A stretch of 64,000 nt of DNA. Origin: Syngnathus acus (lineage: Eukaryota > Chordata > Actinopteri > Syngnathiformes > Syngnathidae). Below the pieces are notes generated by a model. It searched no databases. It saw nothing but the letters and a program-made list of their open reading frames with translations, and had not been told where the DNA came from. The DNA is taken from contig NC_051095.1 of assembly GCF_901709675.1 (NCBI RefSeq), positions 2,851,956 through 2,915,955 on the forward strand, written 5' to 3'. Position numbers and translations under genes: made by a program. Positions 45,460-57,647 of this stretch are shown piece after piece (position 1 is the first letter of the stretch; every line of letters starts with the position of its first letter).

Positions 45460-46090
45460 ACTCAGAATTTCATCAGGCGAGACCGTGCCAACCGCAAAAC
45501 GTTTTCCTCCTACGAGGAGGCAAATGAGGACAATTGGGCGAGAAGCGCTCTATTTTTATTCTTGGATGTGTTTTTTTTTGTATGAAGTGCCAAAAGTGTG
45601 CAACTGATCACATGAGCTTTTTGGTAATGTGTTGAAAATGGCTACTTATGCAAAACATTTAAAAGCAACAAATTTGAATCGTCGTTCAAATTGGCGTCCA
45701 CGGGCTGTCAAGAGCACACAGAAGAAACAATTTTAGCCTACTGCCTGAATTATTTCCGATACTTTTCCGACCAATGGGCCAAATGAAATATAAAATGGAC
45801 ATAAATTGGTAGTTCGCATTTCCATTATTGAGGCTAACGTGGAAAAAGAGTACTTTTTTATCAGAAAAGAGAAGTCTACTTATACTTAAGTATTTTTTCC
45901 CTTGAAGATTTTCTTGTATTACAACATTAATGTCAAATTCTGTGCATGCTTTTATTCTTAGAAATAGGCAACTTTATTTGTGCAGTTTAGAAATTTATTT
46001 TCAAATACTCCAGTCGTAGCACTCGCTGTGAGACGTGCCGTTTGCTCTCTCCTGATTTTGAAAACCAATTAAAGAGCATCACGTCAATGC
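45460..46090 (+). terminator. wrap53: wrap53 3'UTR and polyadenylation signal
   Basis: Non-coding sequence after TGA. ATTAAA at 46068-46073 is the best polyadenylation candidate. Confidence 0.5.
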
Positions 46091-48525
46091 ACTCCGTGCG
46101 GACCGTATTTGAGGTGTCTGTCGACCTTTGCGTTGGAAATGTTAAACCCGCCACTCGATGCTTTCACCTTTTGCCCACCACGCCATAGTCGTGGTCCTCT
46201 GGAGTCACGGCTCGGATGAGGGGAGGGGGGGGTGCTCTGCGGCGGATGTTGCTTAGCAACCGTCGCCGCCTCAGGGGAGGATAGAAGCTACAAAGACAAC
46301 AGGGAGGACAAGAAAAATGAAGGGAGGTGTAATCAAAGATGTTGCTGAGGTCACACTCGGTCGCTGGACGCTACATTAGGTACACCTACCCAACCATTGG
46401 CTCGAGGCGCCTATTTCGAACTGTCATAGCCACCTTTAGGAAAAAATAAAATGGAAACCTTTGTTGACAGCTTTTGTGTTGATTTTTGTGCCGCCCTTGT
46501 TGCCAGTGCATGTGAGAGAGGGAGTGTGAGCTGCAGCTCACAAACACACAGGAACAGACTGATGCTGAAGGATAAAGATGTGCAGCTGAGATCTATCAGC
46601 TGCGAGGCTGGTGAGGGTTATGTGTGCTCATACTGACTCACACACACACACATGCGTGTAGCAATCTCAGTGTGTGTTTCATTCCCATCAAGGCGTGTGT
46701 TTTGCTGCTGGAGCTCTTTGTACTGCTGCACTCATCTTGCTGTGGATGAAAGTCAGCAGGAGACATTTCTGATTTTGTGTTATTTGTGTGTGTGTGTGCG
46801 TATATGTGTGTGCTTGTGTACAAGATACAAGCCCCTGCAGTCAACAGGGAGGCGATGAAGTCATGGAGGAGAGTTGAAGGTCGGCCCACTAAAGGAGGCC
46901 AACAGGCAGTAATGCGGACCACCATCATGTTGTGCGTGTGAAAAAGAAAGAAAAAAAAAGAGTGGATTGAATTCTACTTAACCGATTTAATTAAAATGTG
47001 TGACACCAAAGTTGAATTAAAAATGTAGCTCCAAAACTTGCTTCCTGACCTACCACCTGCTTGCTATCTGTGGCCTAAAATGGCGGCAGTATTCAGTTTG
47101 TCCACATGATGGCAGTAGCATCCCTAATTTGAGAGTCTTTTCAAATTGAACCCGGTGTGGGTTCATTTTGGTAAATTCGGGACCTTGCGGGCACCCAAAA
47201 TCAATTAGCATGTTTTGTTTTGTGCGTGTGTTACTCAAGATTGAGCATCAGCTTTCTCTTATTGGTTTTAGACTCTGTATATCTTTTCAACAGCACGCAC
47301 GATTAGTTAATCTCACGTCTTTTTTTAATCCACTTTTCGAGAGCGAGCTAAAAAGCGTTGGCGTGTCTTTTTTGGATGTGTGGCGGAGGGGCGCTCTTGC
47401 TCCTCCATCGAGGATCAATGGGTGGTTTTCCCTTTTTAGTCAAATAAAACGCACCTGGGCTCAGCGGTCCGAATGAAGAAGTGTGTGTAAAATAGATTCT
47501 TTTCGTTTCGCGCCCTGTTTTTTCTTTTCTTTTTTTAAATTTCTTGTCTTACGTCTGGCTGCATTGTGCTGTGTCGTTGAGTACCGCCTACCAGTCGTCA
47601 AACGGGGATTTTGCTCCCTTGTTCACGTGAGTTTTCACTCCCCCCCTCCCTGCTCGGTTCCGGTGTTCCGGCCCTGGTCCTGGCGGTTCTGCCAGTACGC
47701 AGCGAGCCTCCGTGCAGGTCGGACCAATGTCGCGATTGTGACGTCCTCGTGTTATTGTGCCAGCCAGTCGTTGAAACATTTATTGGACCCAGGCTCGCTT
47801 CGTAATCCTTTTTTTCTTTCTTCTTCAAATTAAACTACCCAGCAAGTTTTTATTCCCCCCAAGCAAAGTGAGGATGCTTTTTTTTTTTTTAAACTCTTGA
47901 AATAGACTTCCATTTGACCACATTTGGATTGTTTTCATATTTCGTTGAATTCTCAAAGTGAGCATTCGTGGATGTACAAGCTGTCTGGAAGAATTGTGAT
48001 GTGCACCGGACTGGACTTGATGAGCGTGGAGATGTGGAGCCCGGTGGCACATCTTTAAAGCGGCTTGCATTTTTGTTTTTGGGAGAAAAAAAAGCCCACC
48101 ATCAACAAAATTGTATGCGTATTTTGGCTGTTGTGTGTTGCATGAGGCGTCGGGGCAAGGTAATGGGAGAGGGTGCACACACAACAAGGGAGCGTTGTTC
48201 GAAACTGAGACAATTGAGGCACAAGAAGAGAAACGCTGCTGGCTTGTGATTCATTTGACAACATTGGATTCGCTGGAGTTCTATTTGCGTCCTGGACCGA
48301 AGCCATTCGTCTGTGCGCGCAAGGAGCACTAATGGCACATTAAAAGTCATGGGAATGCTGCTGAAATAGACCACAAAGGTTTCTTTTTTTATTTTTGAAT
48401 TTTCATTGATCTCAATGCATACCGGGCCCACGAGTTTCTGACTCCCCTCCACTTTTGGAAGTCTTCTTTTTCATTTGATTTTTTGTTTTGTTTTTGGCAG
48501 CATCACTTGTGGACCGAATTCGGAG
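46091..48525 (+). other. efnb3: wrap53-efnb3 interval, efnb3 promoter/5'UTR
   Basis: No additional gene recognised. Contains an RFX-type X-box (46248-46260), (GT)n tracts near 46790 and a G-rich run at about 46220. The right part, with T-rich sequence up to GGACCGAATTCGGAG before the start codon, presumably includes the efnb3 promoter and 5'UTR; the TSS cannot be placed. Confidence 0.5.
46248..46260. promoter_or_regulatory. RFX X-box-like palindrome
   Basis: GTTGCTTAGCAAC is an inverted repeat of GTTGCT with a 1-bp spacer, matching the RFX-family X-box pattern RYYRYY-N(1-3)-RRYRAC. Confidence 0.5.
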
Positions 48526-48641
48526 ATGGCGCATCCATGGAGTGTGAATGGATTGTGGGTCTTGCTGGCGTTTGTACTGGATTTACTGGGAACCACCGCC
48601 AGCAACATGGAGCCCATCTACTGGAATTCTCTTAACGAGAG
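48526..48641 (+). CDS. efnb3: ephrin-B (efnb3-like), first coding exon
   Basis: Ephrin-B proteins are single-pass ligands of Eph receptor kinases with forward and reverse signalling in axon guidance and boundary formation. This exon gives 38 complete codons plus two bases: start MAHPWSVNGLW, hydrophobic signal peptide core LLAFVLDLLG, then NMEPIYWNSLNER, the conserved beginning of the ephrin receptor-binding domain (compare LEPVYWNS in mammals), followed by donor GTAAGG. The remaining exons are beyond the right edge, after an intron longer than 15 kb. Ephrin-B identity is firm from the YWNS motif; assignment to efnb3 rests on adjacency to wrap53, as in human 17p13 (EFNB3-WRAP53). Confidence 0.88.
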
Positions 48642-50269
48642 GTAAGGATGCGAAACCGATACGCGTTTTCGGGTCCAACATGGTTCCAATTCCTTTTGCG
48701 TAGCGTCGAGTTTGCCACCCGTGGTGACAAAACTGGAATCAAAAGTCCTTTTCTGTCGTGCCAATGAGTTCAAATGTCATGTTTAGCATTTAAAAGCAAT
48801 TGACGGAAGCTTTGAGGGTCAGAAATAGACCGCCTGCTTTTAGAGAGAGGAAAAATTCTCCCCTCCGGCAGGTGAAATTCCTTTTGAATCCAACAAGTAA
48901 GCAGTGGAATATTAAAAAAATAAATAAAGTTATACAAAGATTCTTGCTTTTTGTTTGGAGACAGTCGAACACCTGTACAGTCTGATGACATCCAGTCCAA
49001 TATCTTTTATCAGTGTCTTTAATCGTTTGGATATCAGCGAGACGTCCGTCGCAGTCGCAGTTTAGCAGTCCTTAAAGAAAACCAATATTAGTGCCGTACT
49101 GATAAGATATGAGGAGTTCCAAGAACAATATATCCATCTTTTCGTCTGTTAGGTGTCTGACTCAGAATGGCATTATCATTCATTCAAATGGAAAAAAAAA
49201 AAAAGATGATTTGAGATATTGATTCAGCTCAAGGCACCACTGAACTTCTAAAAAGCGAGCGAGATGTGGGAATTTATCAACGCGAGTGCACTTGTCTATT
49301 TCTTCTCGAACCATGAGCAAATCCTTGAATGCATCTTTGAACATCGCTGCTGGTGCCTTCAGACTGTATCATAAATTTGCACTCGGGAACTGTCTTTTTT
49401 TTTTGGGTGGAACTGTGTGCTGGAGGCAACGGCCAGTCTGGCTTCTCCCCTTGCCGTGCGGGATGCAACAGTGTACGGGAGCCCCCCCCCTTCTACTGTG
49501 GAGCCAGGCGTGAAGCCTCTAATGAGGGTTTTTGTTGTCAGCAGTGGGTGGATTCAGCCCATAGGGTTGGATGGGAAGCCAAGTTTGCTAGGCCGTTGGG
49601 GGTGGGGAGGGGGATTTTTGCATTCCTGGCAAAGCTAACTTGCTAGCAGGCTTTTCTGGCCTTTACAGGTGTCTCCTCCGTGCTATTGTTCTCGAATGGA
49701 GTTTAGTGTAAGGTGGCCTGGATGGCAATTAGTGGCGGTGCGGAGCTTTGACGGCGCACTCTGAGTCATCTTGCAAAGGGTTTTGCTCGTATATGCAAAG
49801 TACAAAGCCTGTTGTACGCCATTGTGTGCCTTCACAAAGCTTAGCATTCATACTTAATCAGCTTAGTCTGTCCTTCACTTTATTTCTTTTTGACACACAT
49901 CCATGCACTTTCTGCCTTTCCCTTTCCATACTGTCATGTTTTAGAGCTGTGGTGTGGGAAGTACAAAGATTTTTTTATTCATCTTAAATTAATTTTCAGG
50001 TATCCAGAGTGTTGATTTTCGGATTACTTTTACTTGGTAGATTACTTTGTATTTCTTACGTTGTGATAATACTTTTTTAACCTCTGCCGCTAATGGCACA
50101 ATGTAGGAAAGATGGGTTGTCTGTTTTCTGTTCGCAGTGTTAACAAAGCTGTGTTTAGCCAGAGATGGGGAAAATTCTTGCCACGGTTTGGCTTTAGCCG
50201 CAGGTGCTTGAGCTCATTCGACAAGTAAACACGTTTGTTTACCTGCCGGCGAGTTGACGCACCTGTGGC

Positions 50270-50660
50270 TAAAGCCTGTGTCTGCGTTTAGCTAACTTAG
50301 CTGGCGTGTTATCACATAAATGTTGAACCGAAGCTCTCCCTAGTCGAAAAATTCACCATTTTCCGACATTCATCTGTGTAATCTGAAAAATCACTTACAA
50401 ATCAGGGGATTTTTTAATTTGATTAACATTAATTGAGCTTTTGTTTTTGGGGTCATGTTAGCAAAGCTGCCATTTAGCTAAGGAAGCTAGAATTCTGATT
50501 GTATAAACGTTGAGCCAATGCTCCCTAGTCCCAAGCCCGATTTGGGGAAAAAAACTTTTTTTTTTTTGCATTTCACGTTAGCAAAGCCATCGTTTTGCTA
50601 ACGAATTTAGCATTTTGATAGCGTCAAAGTTGAACTAGCTAGCTCAGGCTTTAAAAATAA
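50270..50660. repeat. three diverged copies of a GTTAGCAAAGC / TTTAGCTAA repeat
   Basis: Segments beginning near 50283, 50455 and 50577 share GTTAGCAAAGC or TTTAGCTAA, then a GTTGAACC/GTTGAGCC-like stretch and CTCCCTAGTC. Spacing is irregular (about 120-170 bp), so an old tandem array. Confidence 0.6.
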
Positions 50661-50744
50661 AAACTTTTTTTTAAAATTGTGGACTTCCAAATTTTCAATA
50701 GCATATAACCAACAGTAAAAATATTACTTTTGTACTTAAGGATA

Positions 50745-50917
50745 TACCGTAATGTTCGGACTATAAGTCGCGTTTTTTTCCATAGTTTGGGTGGGGGGGG
50801 CGACTTATACTCAGGAGCGACTTATATACATATATATGTTTTTTTTCACTTTTTTGGGCATTTTATGCCTGGTGCGACTTATACTCCGGTGCGACTTATA
50901 GTCCGAAAATTACGGTA
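50745..50917. mobile_element. 173-bp MITE with 27-bp terminal inverted repeats and TA ends
   Basis: The left end TACCGTAATGTTCGGACTAT continuing AAGTCGC is the inverted copy of the right end (GCGACTTATAGTCCGAAAAT then TACGGTA), with one mismatch over 27 bp. TA at both ends suits a TA-target transposon (Tc1/mariner/pogo-like). The interior carries further GCGACTTATA direct and inverted copies. No coding capacity. Recognised as a dispersed vertebrate repeat type; superfamily is inference. Confidence 0.75.
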
Positions 50918-51853
50918 CCATTCTGTTCATTTTAACGTTTACTTGTGTAAAAGGGTTACATTTACTTTAACCAGTCTTTTATTATCAGCAGCCTTTTTTT
51001 TTTTTTTATTCACATAAATATCAGATATTTACTTATATCGAAGGAAAACATATATAGTGTGTTAGTCTGGCACGTAATAGGGAATGATGTGATCGTACCG
51101 GGCAACCTTTAATGACTCACTTAGATGATTTCCCAGAATGTGCCGAAATAGATTGTTGAGATGATCTAATGGGGCTTCTCGTTGCCCCCCTGACTTGATG
51201 TGACGTGCATTGAAGATCTTAACAGAGAAAGTTCGATTACTTTCTTAAATGGATGCAAAGGGAGGCTTTTTTTTTTTTTTTTCTCCAAGTCGGTGGTCTC
51301 CTCACGCATGTTGTAATACAACAGGGGGGACTGTTTCGTTTCGTTTAATCCCCTTCCCTCCTGCTTCCAGTTCCTCAATAATTCATTAATCGCCTGCTAA
51401 TTGGCACCAGATAAAAGACAAGCTAACTAGGCTAAGTGTTCCTACCGTAAACAACAACGGCAGAAAAAATGAGAGTGAGGAGATTTTACTAGAAATCTTT
51501 TTGCCTGAGTTGGAAAAGTGTCATAAAAGGTCGCAAAAAAAAAAAATCAAACTGTAAATAAACAGGAAAGAAGATGTTCTGTACAAAAAAACAGTTTTAA
51601 TAAGTTCGGATATTCATAACAATTCGTTTACAGTCTGTTTGTGGTTTCGCCAGTGCATCATATGTAGAGGTGTTCCTAATAATTTGACCGGTCCTCAAAC
51701 CAAACGGACCGTTATCTTGGTCTCAGTTTTTTTTTATCGCTTCCAATAGGATAGGTGTCCCTAATGAAATGGTCAGTCTGGGTGCAAGTGGTAGTTGAAG
51801 CACTTTACAGCTTTACTGCCTCGTAGTGTGAAAGGGTGTCACTGTGTCACGCA

Positions 51854-51892
51854 AACACACACACACACACATGCACACACAAACACACACAC
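51854..51892. repeat. (CA)n microsatellite
   Basis: CA repeat with a TGCA interruption. Confidence 0.9.
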
Positions 51893-52951
51893 ATCCTAAG
51901 AAGGATCATTCAATCCTCCCCGCAGTCTTTTTTTGTGAATGTGATTTTTAGCAAAGAAAAATAATTCTCTGTAATAATATACTTTATGAAAACAATCGCA
52001 TAATTCAATAAAATGTATAGAATGAAACAATTTTTACATTGTGACTTAATGCTGCAATCAAATTGATTGTACTGCTCCTTGTGCTGTGCCTGCCTTGACC
52101 ACCGGGAGGCAGTATAAAACACAAACAGAAGAATAGAACTTTTTCTATTTTTATCTTGGTAAGATGCTGTGACATTAAGTAGTGGGTGGGACTGAGTTTA
52201 AATCAAGTTGCATTTAAAAAAAAATGCTGTATGGGAAAAAAAAGTTTTGAGTGGATACAAGCCATTTTTCAGAGAAATGTGTTTAAGCCCGCGGGTGCGA
52301 TCTGTCTACGTGTGTTGCACCACCGTTTGTGTTCAAATGTATCCATTGCTTCTGAAACTGCGATGATCAATGCTAACCGTTAGCATGTAAGTGGCGTTTT
52401 ACATGGTTTGATAGCATTAAGCTAAGCAGACTAAGGCAAAGCGCTATGGTTGTTTGAAACGTATAGTAAACCTTTACTAGGAGTGGAAATAAAGCCCCTT
52501 TTCTGCAGGGGGGGGTGATTGTGCCCCTCTTCAACCGCAACCCTCAGCGCTTCTGCAATATTTAAAGATGATAGAGCGAAGATAGCTCAGAGAGGAAATG
52601 CGGTCGGGTAATTCTGCCCGGTTCAGATGGAGTAGACAGACAGAGTGACTGATTGTCTTCGGGTCAGAACCGCAGCGAGCCGCTTCCTGGCCACATGCGA
52701 GCGGGTAAAACCTCCCATTCCTCACGGCTGACACCTCTCGCCACGTGCAGCCCGCAGGAGGTTCGACCCGGTGAAATCCGGTAAGCTTTTAAAGGAACTT
52801 TTTGGGCCGAACCAGCACTTTGATCAGCTCGGCGTGAAGCCCTCAGCGAACTGGCAGCTCTGGAGTTTCTATAATAAGTTGAGGGGAAGAAAGTTTAAGC
52901 GCTTTAACCTATGTGTCTTGTAGTCTGACATGTAATAAGGGGGGAGAAGTT

Positions 52952-52965
52952 GTTGCCATGGTGAC
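52952..52965. promoter_or_regulatory. RFX X-box-like motif
   Basis: GTTGCCATGGTGAC fits RYYRYY-N2-RRYRAC at every position. It lies in efnb3 intron 1. Confidence 0.4.
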
Positions 52966-53729
52966 CCATCATTTATGTTAGCGCTCTTCGTCAGACGTAC
53001 ATAGACTTGGATGCCTCCTGCTTGACCAAGAAACGGAGAAAGCAAAAGTGGTGTATTTTTCAGAGTCAATCTGCGCAATCCGGATTTTTCCAAGTGTTGT
53101 AATTTATCGCAAAAAAACAAAACAAAAATCACCTGCTGCGGAACCTAACTCTCGATTCATAAATATCTTAAAATATTCCATATCATTGTTATTATATCGC
53201 GAACGTCTCCATGGCAACGCGTTGATGAGCCAGTTTACCTCTCAGCCCTTCTCATCCTTCATGAGTTCGGCAGGCTTTCTCAAACGCTTGCCCGTTTGTG
53301 TGTGTGCGCGCACAGTTGTAATTAGCGCTTAAAAGAACGCGGCCCATCTGGCTTTGGCGTTAGCCCGCCGTTGTTACGCCGCGACCTCGGAAAGCTCACG
53401 CTCCATTTCCTGTACTAAATATAACCTGAATGAGACCGGTGTCATAAATACAAGATTACATTTGGGAGGTTTGTATGCGGCGGTGCTGGGAAAAGCAAAA
53501 TCACATGATGGTTACAGGCAATTATGTTGTTGTGAAACTCTTCACGGCCTCACGATAGCTTCCTCTGTTTGGAGTGTCTGAGCAAAGATGTTCACGCATT
53601 TCTTCTTCTGCGATGACTTCAACTGCTTTACAATTAGCTTGAAAAAAGTCACAAAGTTACTTTACTGTTTACTTGATTTTAAATGTAACTTAGTTGACTC
53701 ATTGACAGCCATTGATGAGTCAAAAATAT

Positions 53730-53757
53730 GTTATATTATATTATATTATATTATATT
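53730..53757. repeat. (TATAT)n-type pentanucleotide repeat
   Basis: Five units of TTATA in a row. Confidence 0.9.
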
Positions 53758-54749
53758 TTTATTGACAGTGAATGAGTGAAGTGATTACTTGATTTACTTG
53801 ATTTTTAAAAGTAACCGGTACGATACAGACTAACGATACCTCTCGAACATTTGATTTATAAAATGTTATTTAAGTTTGTGACCCAAAAAATGATTCCTGA
53901 AGTCTTGATGGTGATTCGTCATTCGCGCTAACTTCAGTTAAGAAAACCTTTTTGCCTGAAGCATCATGGGCTGGTATCGGAAGCCTCCACGAGTGCCGAT
54001 TCTTTAAAAATAATAATAAATAATAAATGGGTTAGTAGTACCAAATTACAAAAAACCTACTTTTGGTACTCTGTCTTTCTTGAAATTACTTGAAAAGTCA
54101 TCACTGGTCTGGCTCACCACAGTTTTGTCTTTCTTTTCGCCCCGCCTCCTTCTATCCCCACGCAAAAGAATGCTGTTACAAAAGGTCAAAGTGGGCGGGG
54201 TTATCAGAGGTCTCCTTCTTTGGGGGGGGGGGGGTTGATGGATGTGTTACAAGCCTGCCCAATTCTTTTTCACTTCTTCCACAGCAAATCTTTGGCTAAT
54301 TTGTGTGAACTGGCATCCGAAAAGGAACTTTCATGAAATTTTCCCACGTGATGATGAAAATGCGATTCAAACTCCAGCGGCTCGCTAATCGAACTACAGC
54401 GGCCTTCTCGGAGCGCGGGTTTGAGTGCTTGTCCAGCGTGGGTGTGAGGACTTGTATACGAGCCCGCGTGGGCTGTTTGTGTACACTGGGTTCCCCTTGC
54501 CCCCCCCACACACAGTCTCCCCCGCCCCCGCCACTGTCATTACTGCTGCCGTTATTTGCAAAACAAGGCAGACAAAGGCAGTTTTGGGCGTGAAAACCAC
54601 AGAAAACAGCCAGCACCACTTGACCCTATCAACCAGTGATGAGGTGAGGTGGAGTGGGGGGCTGGGGGGCTTGTAAAGGCAGGGGAGAGATAATCCCTCT
54701 AGTAATGCCCCCCCCCCCCCTCGCCATTTTCTAACGTGGACGCGCTTGG

Positions 54750-54759
54750 CTGTCAATCA
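54750..54759 (-). promoter_or_regulatory. PBX/PREP (MEIS-class) decamer TGATTGACAG
   Basis: The minus strand reads TGATTGACAG exactly, the composite site of PBX-PREP/MEIS TALE homeodomain dimers; first of three in this intron. Confidence 0.5.
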
Positions 54760-56771
54760 CTCAACAAAGCTGTCTGTAAAGGGATTAAGACTCATTGGAC
54801 TGTCCCTACAACACCAGCCCCTCCCCCATTGCTTTTTCACCCCTTAATTTTACCTCTGCCTCAGCCCCCCCCCTGATATTTTGGTTGCTATGGGAACAAT
54901 ATCACGTGCCTCAATTTTGCTGTCAGAAGTTTGTTGCTCCTTTCCTGTCTATCTCCCGCCATCTTGGTTGTTTTTCGTGCTTGTTTAACCTGAACCGGTT
55001 GGCCGACCTGCATGCCGATTGTTTATTTTTGTTTTTTTTGCATGTCATTTGCCTCAATCTGACCAGTTTGACCGGTCGTCGTACTGCTACGGGTTAATCT
55101 GCTCCAATCTCGTGCATAATCTTGTCGCTTAAATACCGTCTGAAAGTTGAGGTTTGACTTTCTGTCAATGATGCTGTTTGGGAGACCATTTTGAAGTGAA
55201 GGCAGATCAAAACAGGTTTTTCCAACCTTTATTGAGCTAATACACGTAGCTTGATTTCCGAGAGACCCGATTTACAAGATTTTCAAGACGCTAAATGGTG
55301 TCAGGAAACTTGACAACAAGCAGCTTGAAGCTTTGAGTTCCCATTCGCATTTACGATTTGATCAACTTGTATAGAGCTAGCTTAATGCTAACACAAAATG
55401 CCAAATGCTATCGACTGGCTAAGGAAACTAGCATTGATGTCACGGAAGCTATAACTTTTTAAACAATAGATATTTGATCAGACACTTTTCAGCAACACAT
55501 GGAGAGACAATATAACAATACGCTAAGGCATCTATTTTTTATCCTCTATGTAAAACGACTAACTTATGACTGATGTCATCTTTAATGAGTTCAAAATGAA
55601 ATCCCGACGGTTGACTATCACTGCTCTGTAACATGGAAATGCAAGTAATGTTTCAGTCTGAATGCAAGCAAAGGCCGCTGGGAACAGGTTCTGGTTTTGA
55701 AAGAGTCCAAAGGATGCACCCACGGGGCTCCTGTGACGCCCCCCCCTCCCTCCTTCTCAACTCCATCCTTCTCACCGGTTTCTTTGTCACACTTGTGTCC
55801 ATCTCTTATCTGGCCTTCCTCCTCCTCCTCCCTTTTCAAAGCCTGTCGTGCTTTCTTTGAATGCACACACGCAGGCAGGCATCCACTCCCGAAACGCCGG
55901 CATATAGTCGAAGGAATAATAGAATACTGAGATAAAGCGTCAAAGTGGGGAATAAAAGGATAAGGCAAGCTGAGAGGGATCCAGAAGCTTCATTTTATTA
56001 ATCTACTTGGAGAAAGAAGGGGGGGAATTTTTCTCACCCTCCTTCTTCACTTCCATAGTGGTTCACAATGGAGTGATTGGTGAAGGGGAGGTAGATAATC
56101 CATCCCGTGGTTCAAACTGCCAAATTAACCCTTTGGTAGCCGTCTTTCCGAGTTACGTCCGCACTTTGTCTTTCCTGAATCTTTGTCCATCGCCTGCTTT
56201 CCCAGATTATAATGGTATATTATTTTGATATATTTGCAGATTTAATTTATAGATTACTTTTATATAACGTTCAAATTTTTCTTTCAACTAAAGATTATGA
56301 CATAGTTTGTTAATACTTTTAAATACTATGATATATTTTCCAATACTCTAATCAGTAGTGTTTGCCAATTGGTCACCATGACCTATCTCAGTTGGATGGG
56401 GTAGAAGAACATTCCAGATGTCTTCTGTTGGAATGTTTGTTGTGAAAAGTGAGGTCTAGGTAAGGGCCAATAAGTGTTGTGAAATATTAGGATGGGCTGA
56501 ATTGGGGAATTGACCATAACGATATTTATATCTGCATGCGACTTGTTAAAAAGATGAGTAGGAAGAAGTTCCACATTAAATTCATAATTGATGTGACAAA
56601 AAAAAATCTTTTTTTTTTCGTTTTTGCAACAAAAGTAGGAATTATATTTAATGTATTTCCAGCTAGTGGGTCAGACTCTTGTGGTGTCATATCAGTGAAC
56701 CAAAATATCGGCAATAGTCCTCTGAACATGCATCGTAGGTAGGCCTATACTCGTAAACCTAAAAAAAACAA

Positions 56772-57088
56772 AAACATTCAATTTTGTCCATATTAAATCA
56801 AAATAGTCAAAGCGTAAACATATTTCTGAACTTTTTCGGTGCTCATCACCCTCGTAAAGTAACATCAGAATGAAAACAAACCATTAGCCATGCTAGCTAG
56901 CTTGTTAGCATCCTCAGTAGTGAGTCTCTCATTTATTGAACCATAAACATTCAATTTTGTCCATATTAAATCAAAAAAGTCAAACACTAAACGTATTTCT
57001 GCACTTTTTCGGTGCTCATCACAACTGTCAGCCAGGCTAGCTAGCTTGTTAGCATTCTCAGTAGTGAGTCTCTCATTTATTGAACCAT
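56772..57088. repeat. 173-bp tandem duplication (2 copies)
   Basis: The copies start AAACATTCAATTTTGTCCAT at 56772 and 56945 and run through GCTAGCTAGCTTGTTAGCAT to CATTTATTGAACCAT. They are diverged by substitutions and one indel. The duplicated peptide visible in a minus-strand frame is only a consequence of this duplication. Confidence 0.95.
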
Positions 57089-57621
57089 TTACGGGCACGC
57101 TAACTCTCATAGCTCATGTCAAGACATGGTCATAGTCACATAGACGTTATTTTAGATCTGCCGGCGTCCCACAGGCGTGACATCACATGGCAGCCCATGA
57201 CGCGGCGTTTGCGCTTGGCAGCTAGCTCCCCTGTTGAAATTGGCCGTGTATCCCTCCCTCATCTGGCACGGGAAGAAGGGAGGGCGTCCCGCGGCGAGGG
57301 ATTAACGTTGATTTACACCGACCGGCATGCACACACACAACATAAATACACACAGACACACGCGCTGGTCTTGTTGGCGCATCTTGAAGAAATGCAAAGC
57401 GCTTTTTCGCACGAGTTGCTGGCAGTGCATTTGGGGAGATACTATGACTTGGTGTGTGCGTTTTGGAGCTTCAGGGGTCTCAATTTCGGGGGGGTCCAGG
57501 GATCCGTATACCTCATTCACTGCCATGGTTGTTGTTTTTCTCAACTGGAATCCAACAGTTTACTGGAGTTATTCATCGAGTACTTTTTTCAAGGAGTAGG
57601 CATGGAAAAGGTCTTGCCTTT

Positions 57622-57647
57622 CCCCCCCCCCCCCCCCCCCCCCCCCC
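57622..57647. repeat. 26-bp poly(C) tract
   Basis: Uninterrupted run of 26 C, complementary to a G26 run; long homopolymers of this kind are often length-misassembled. Confidence 0.9.

Noticed and set aside
56865-57110. Minus-strand frame with an internal duplicated NGSINERLTTE-like peptide
   Set aside because: The peptide repeat simply mirrors the 173-bp DNA duplication; no similarity to known proteins and no exon context.
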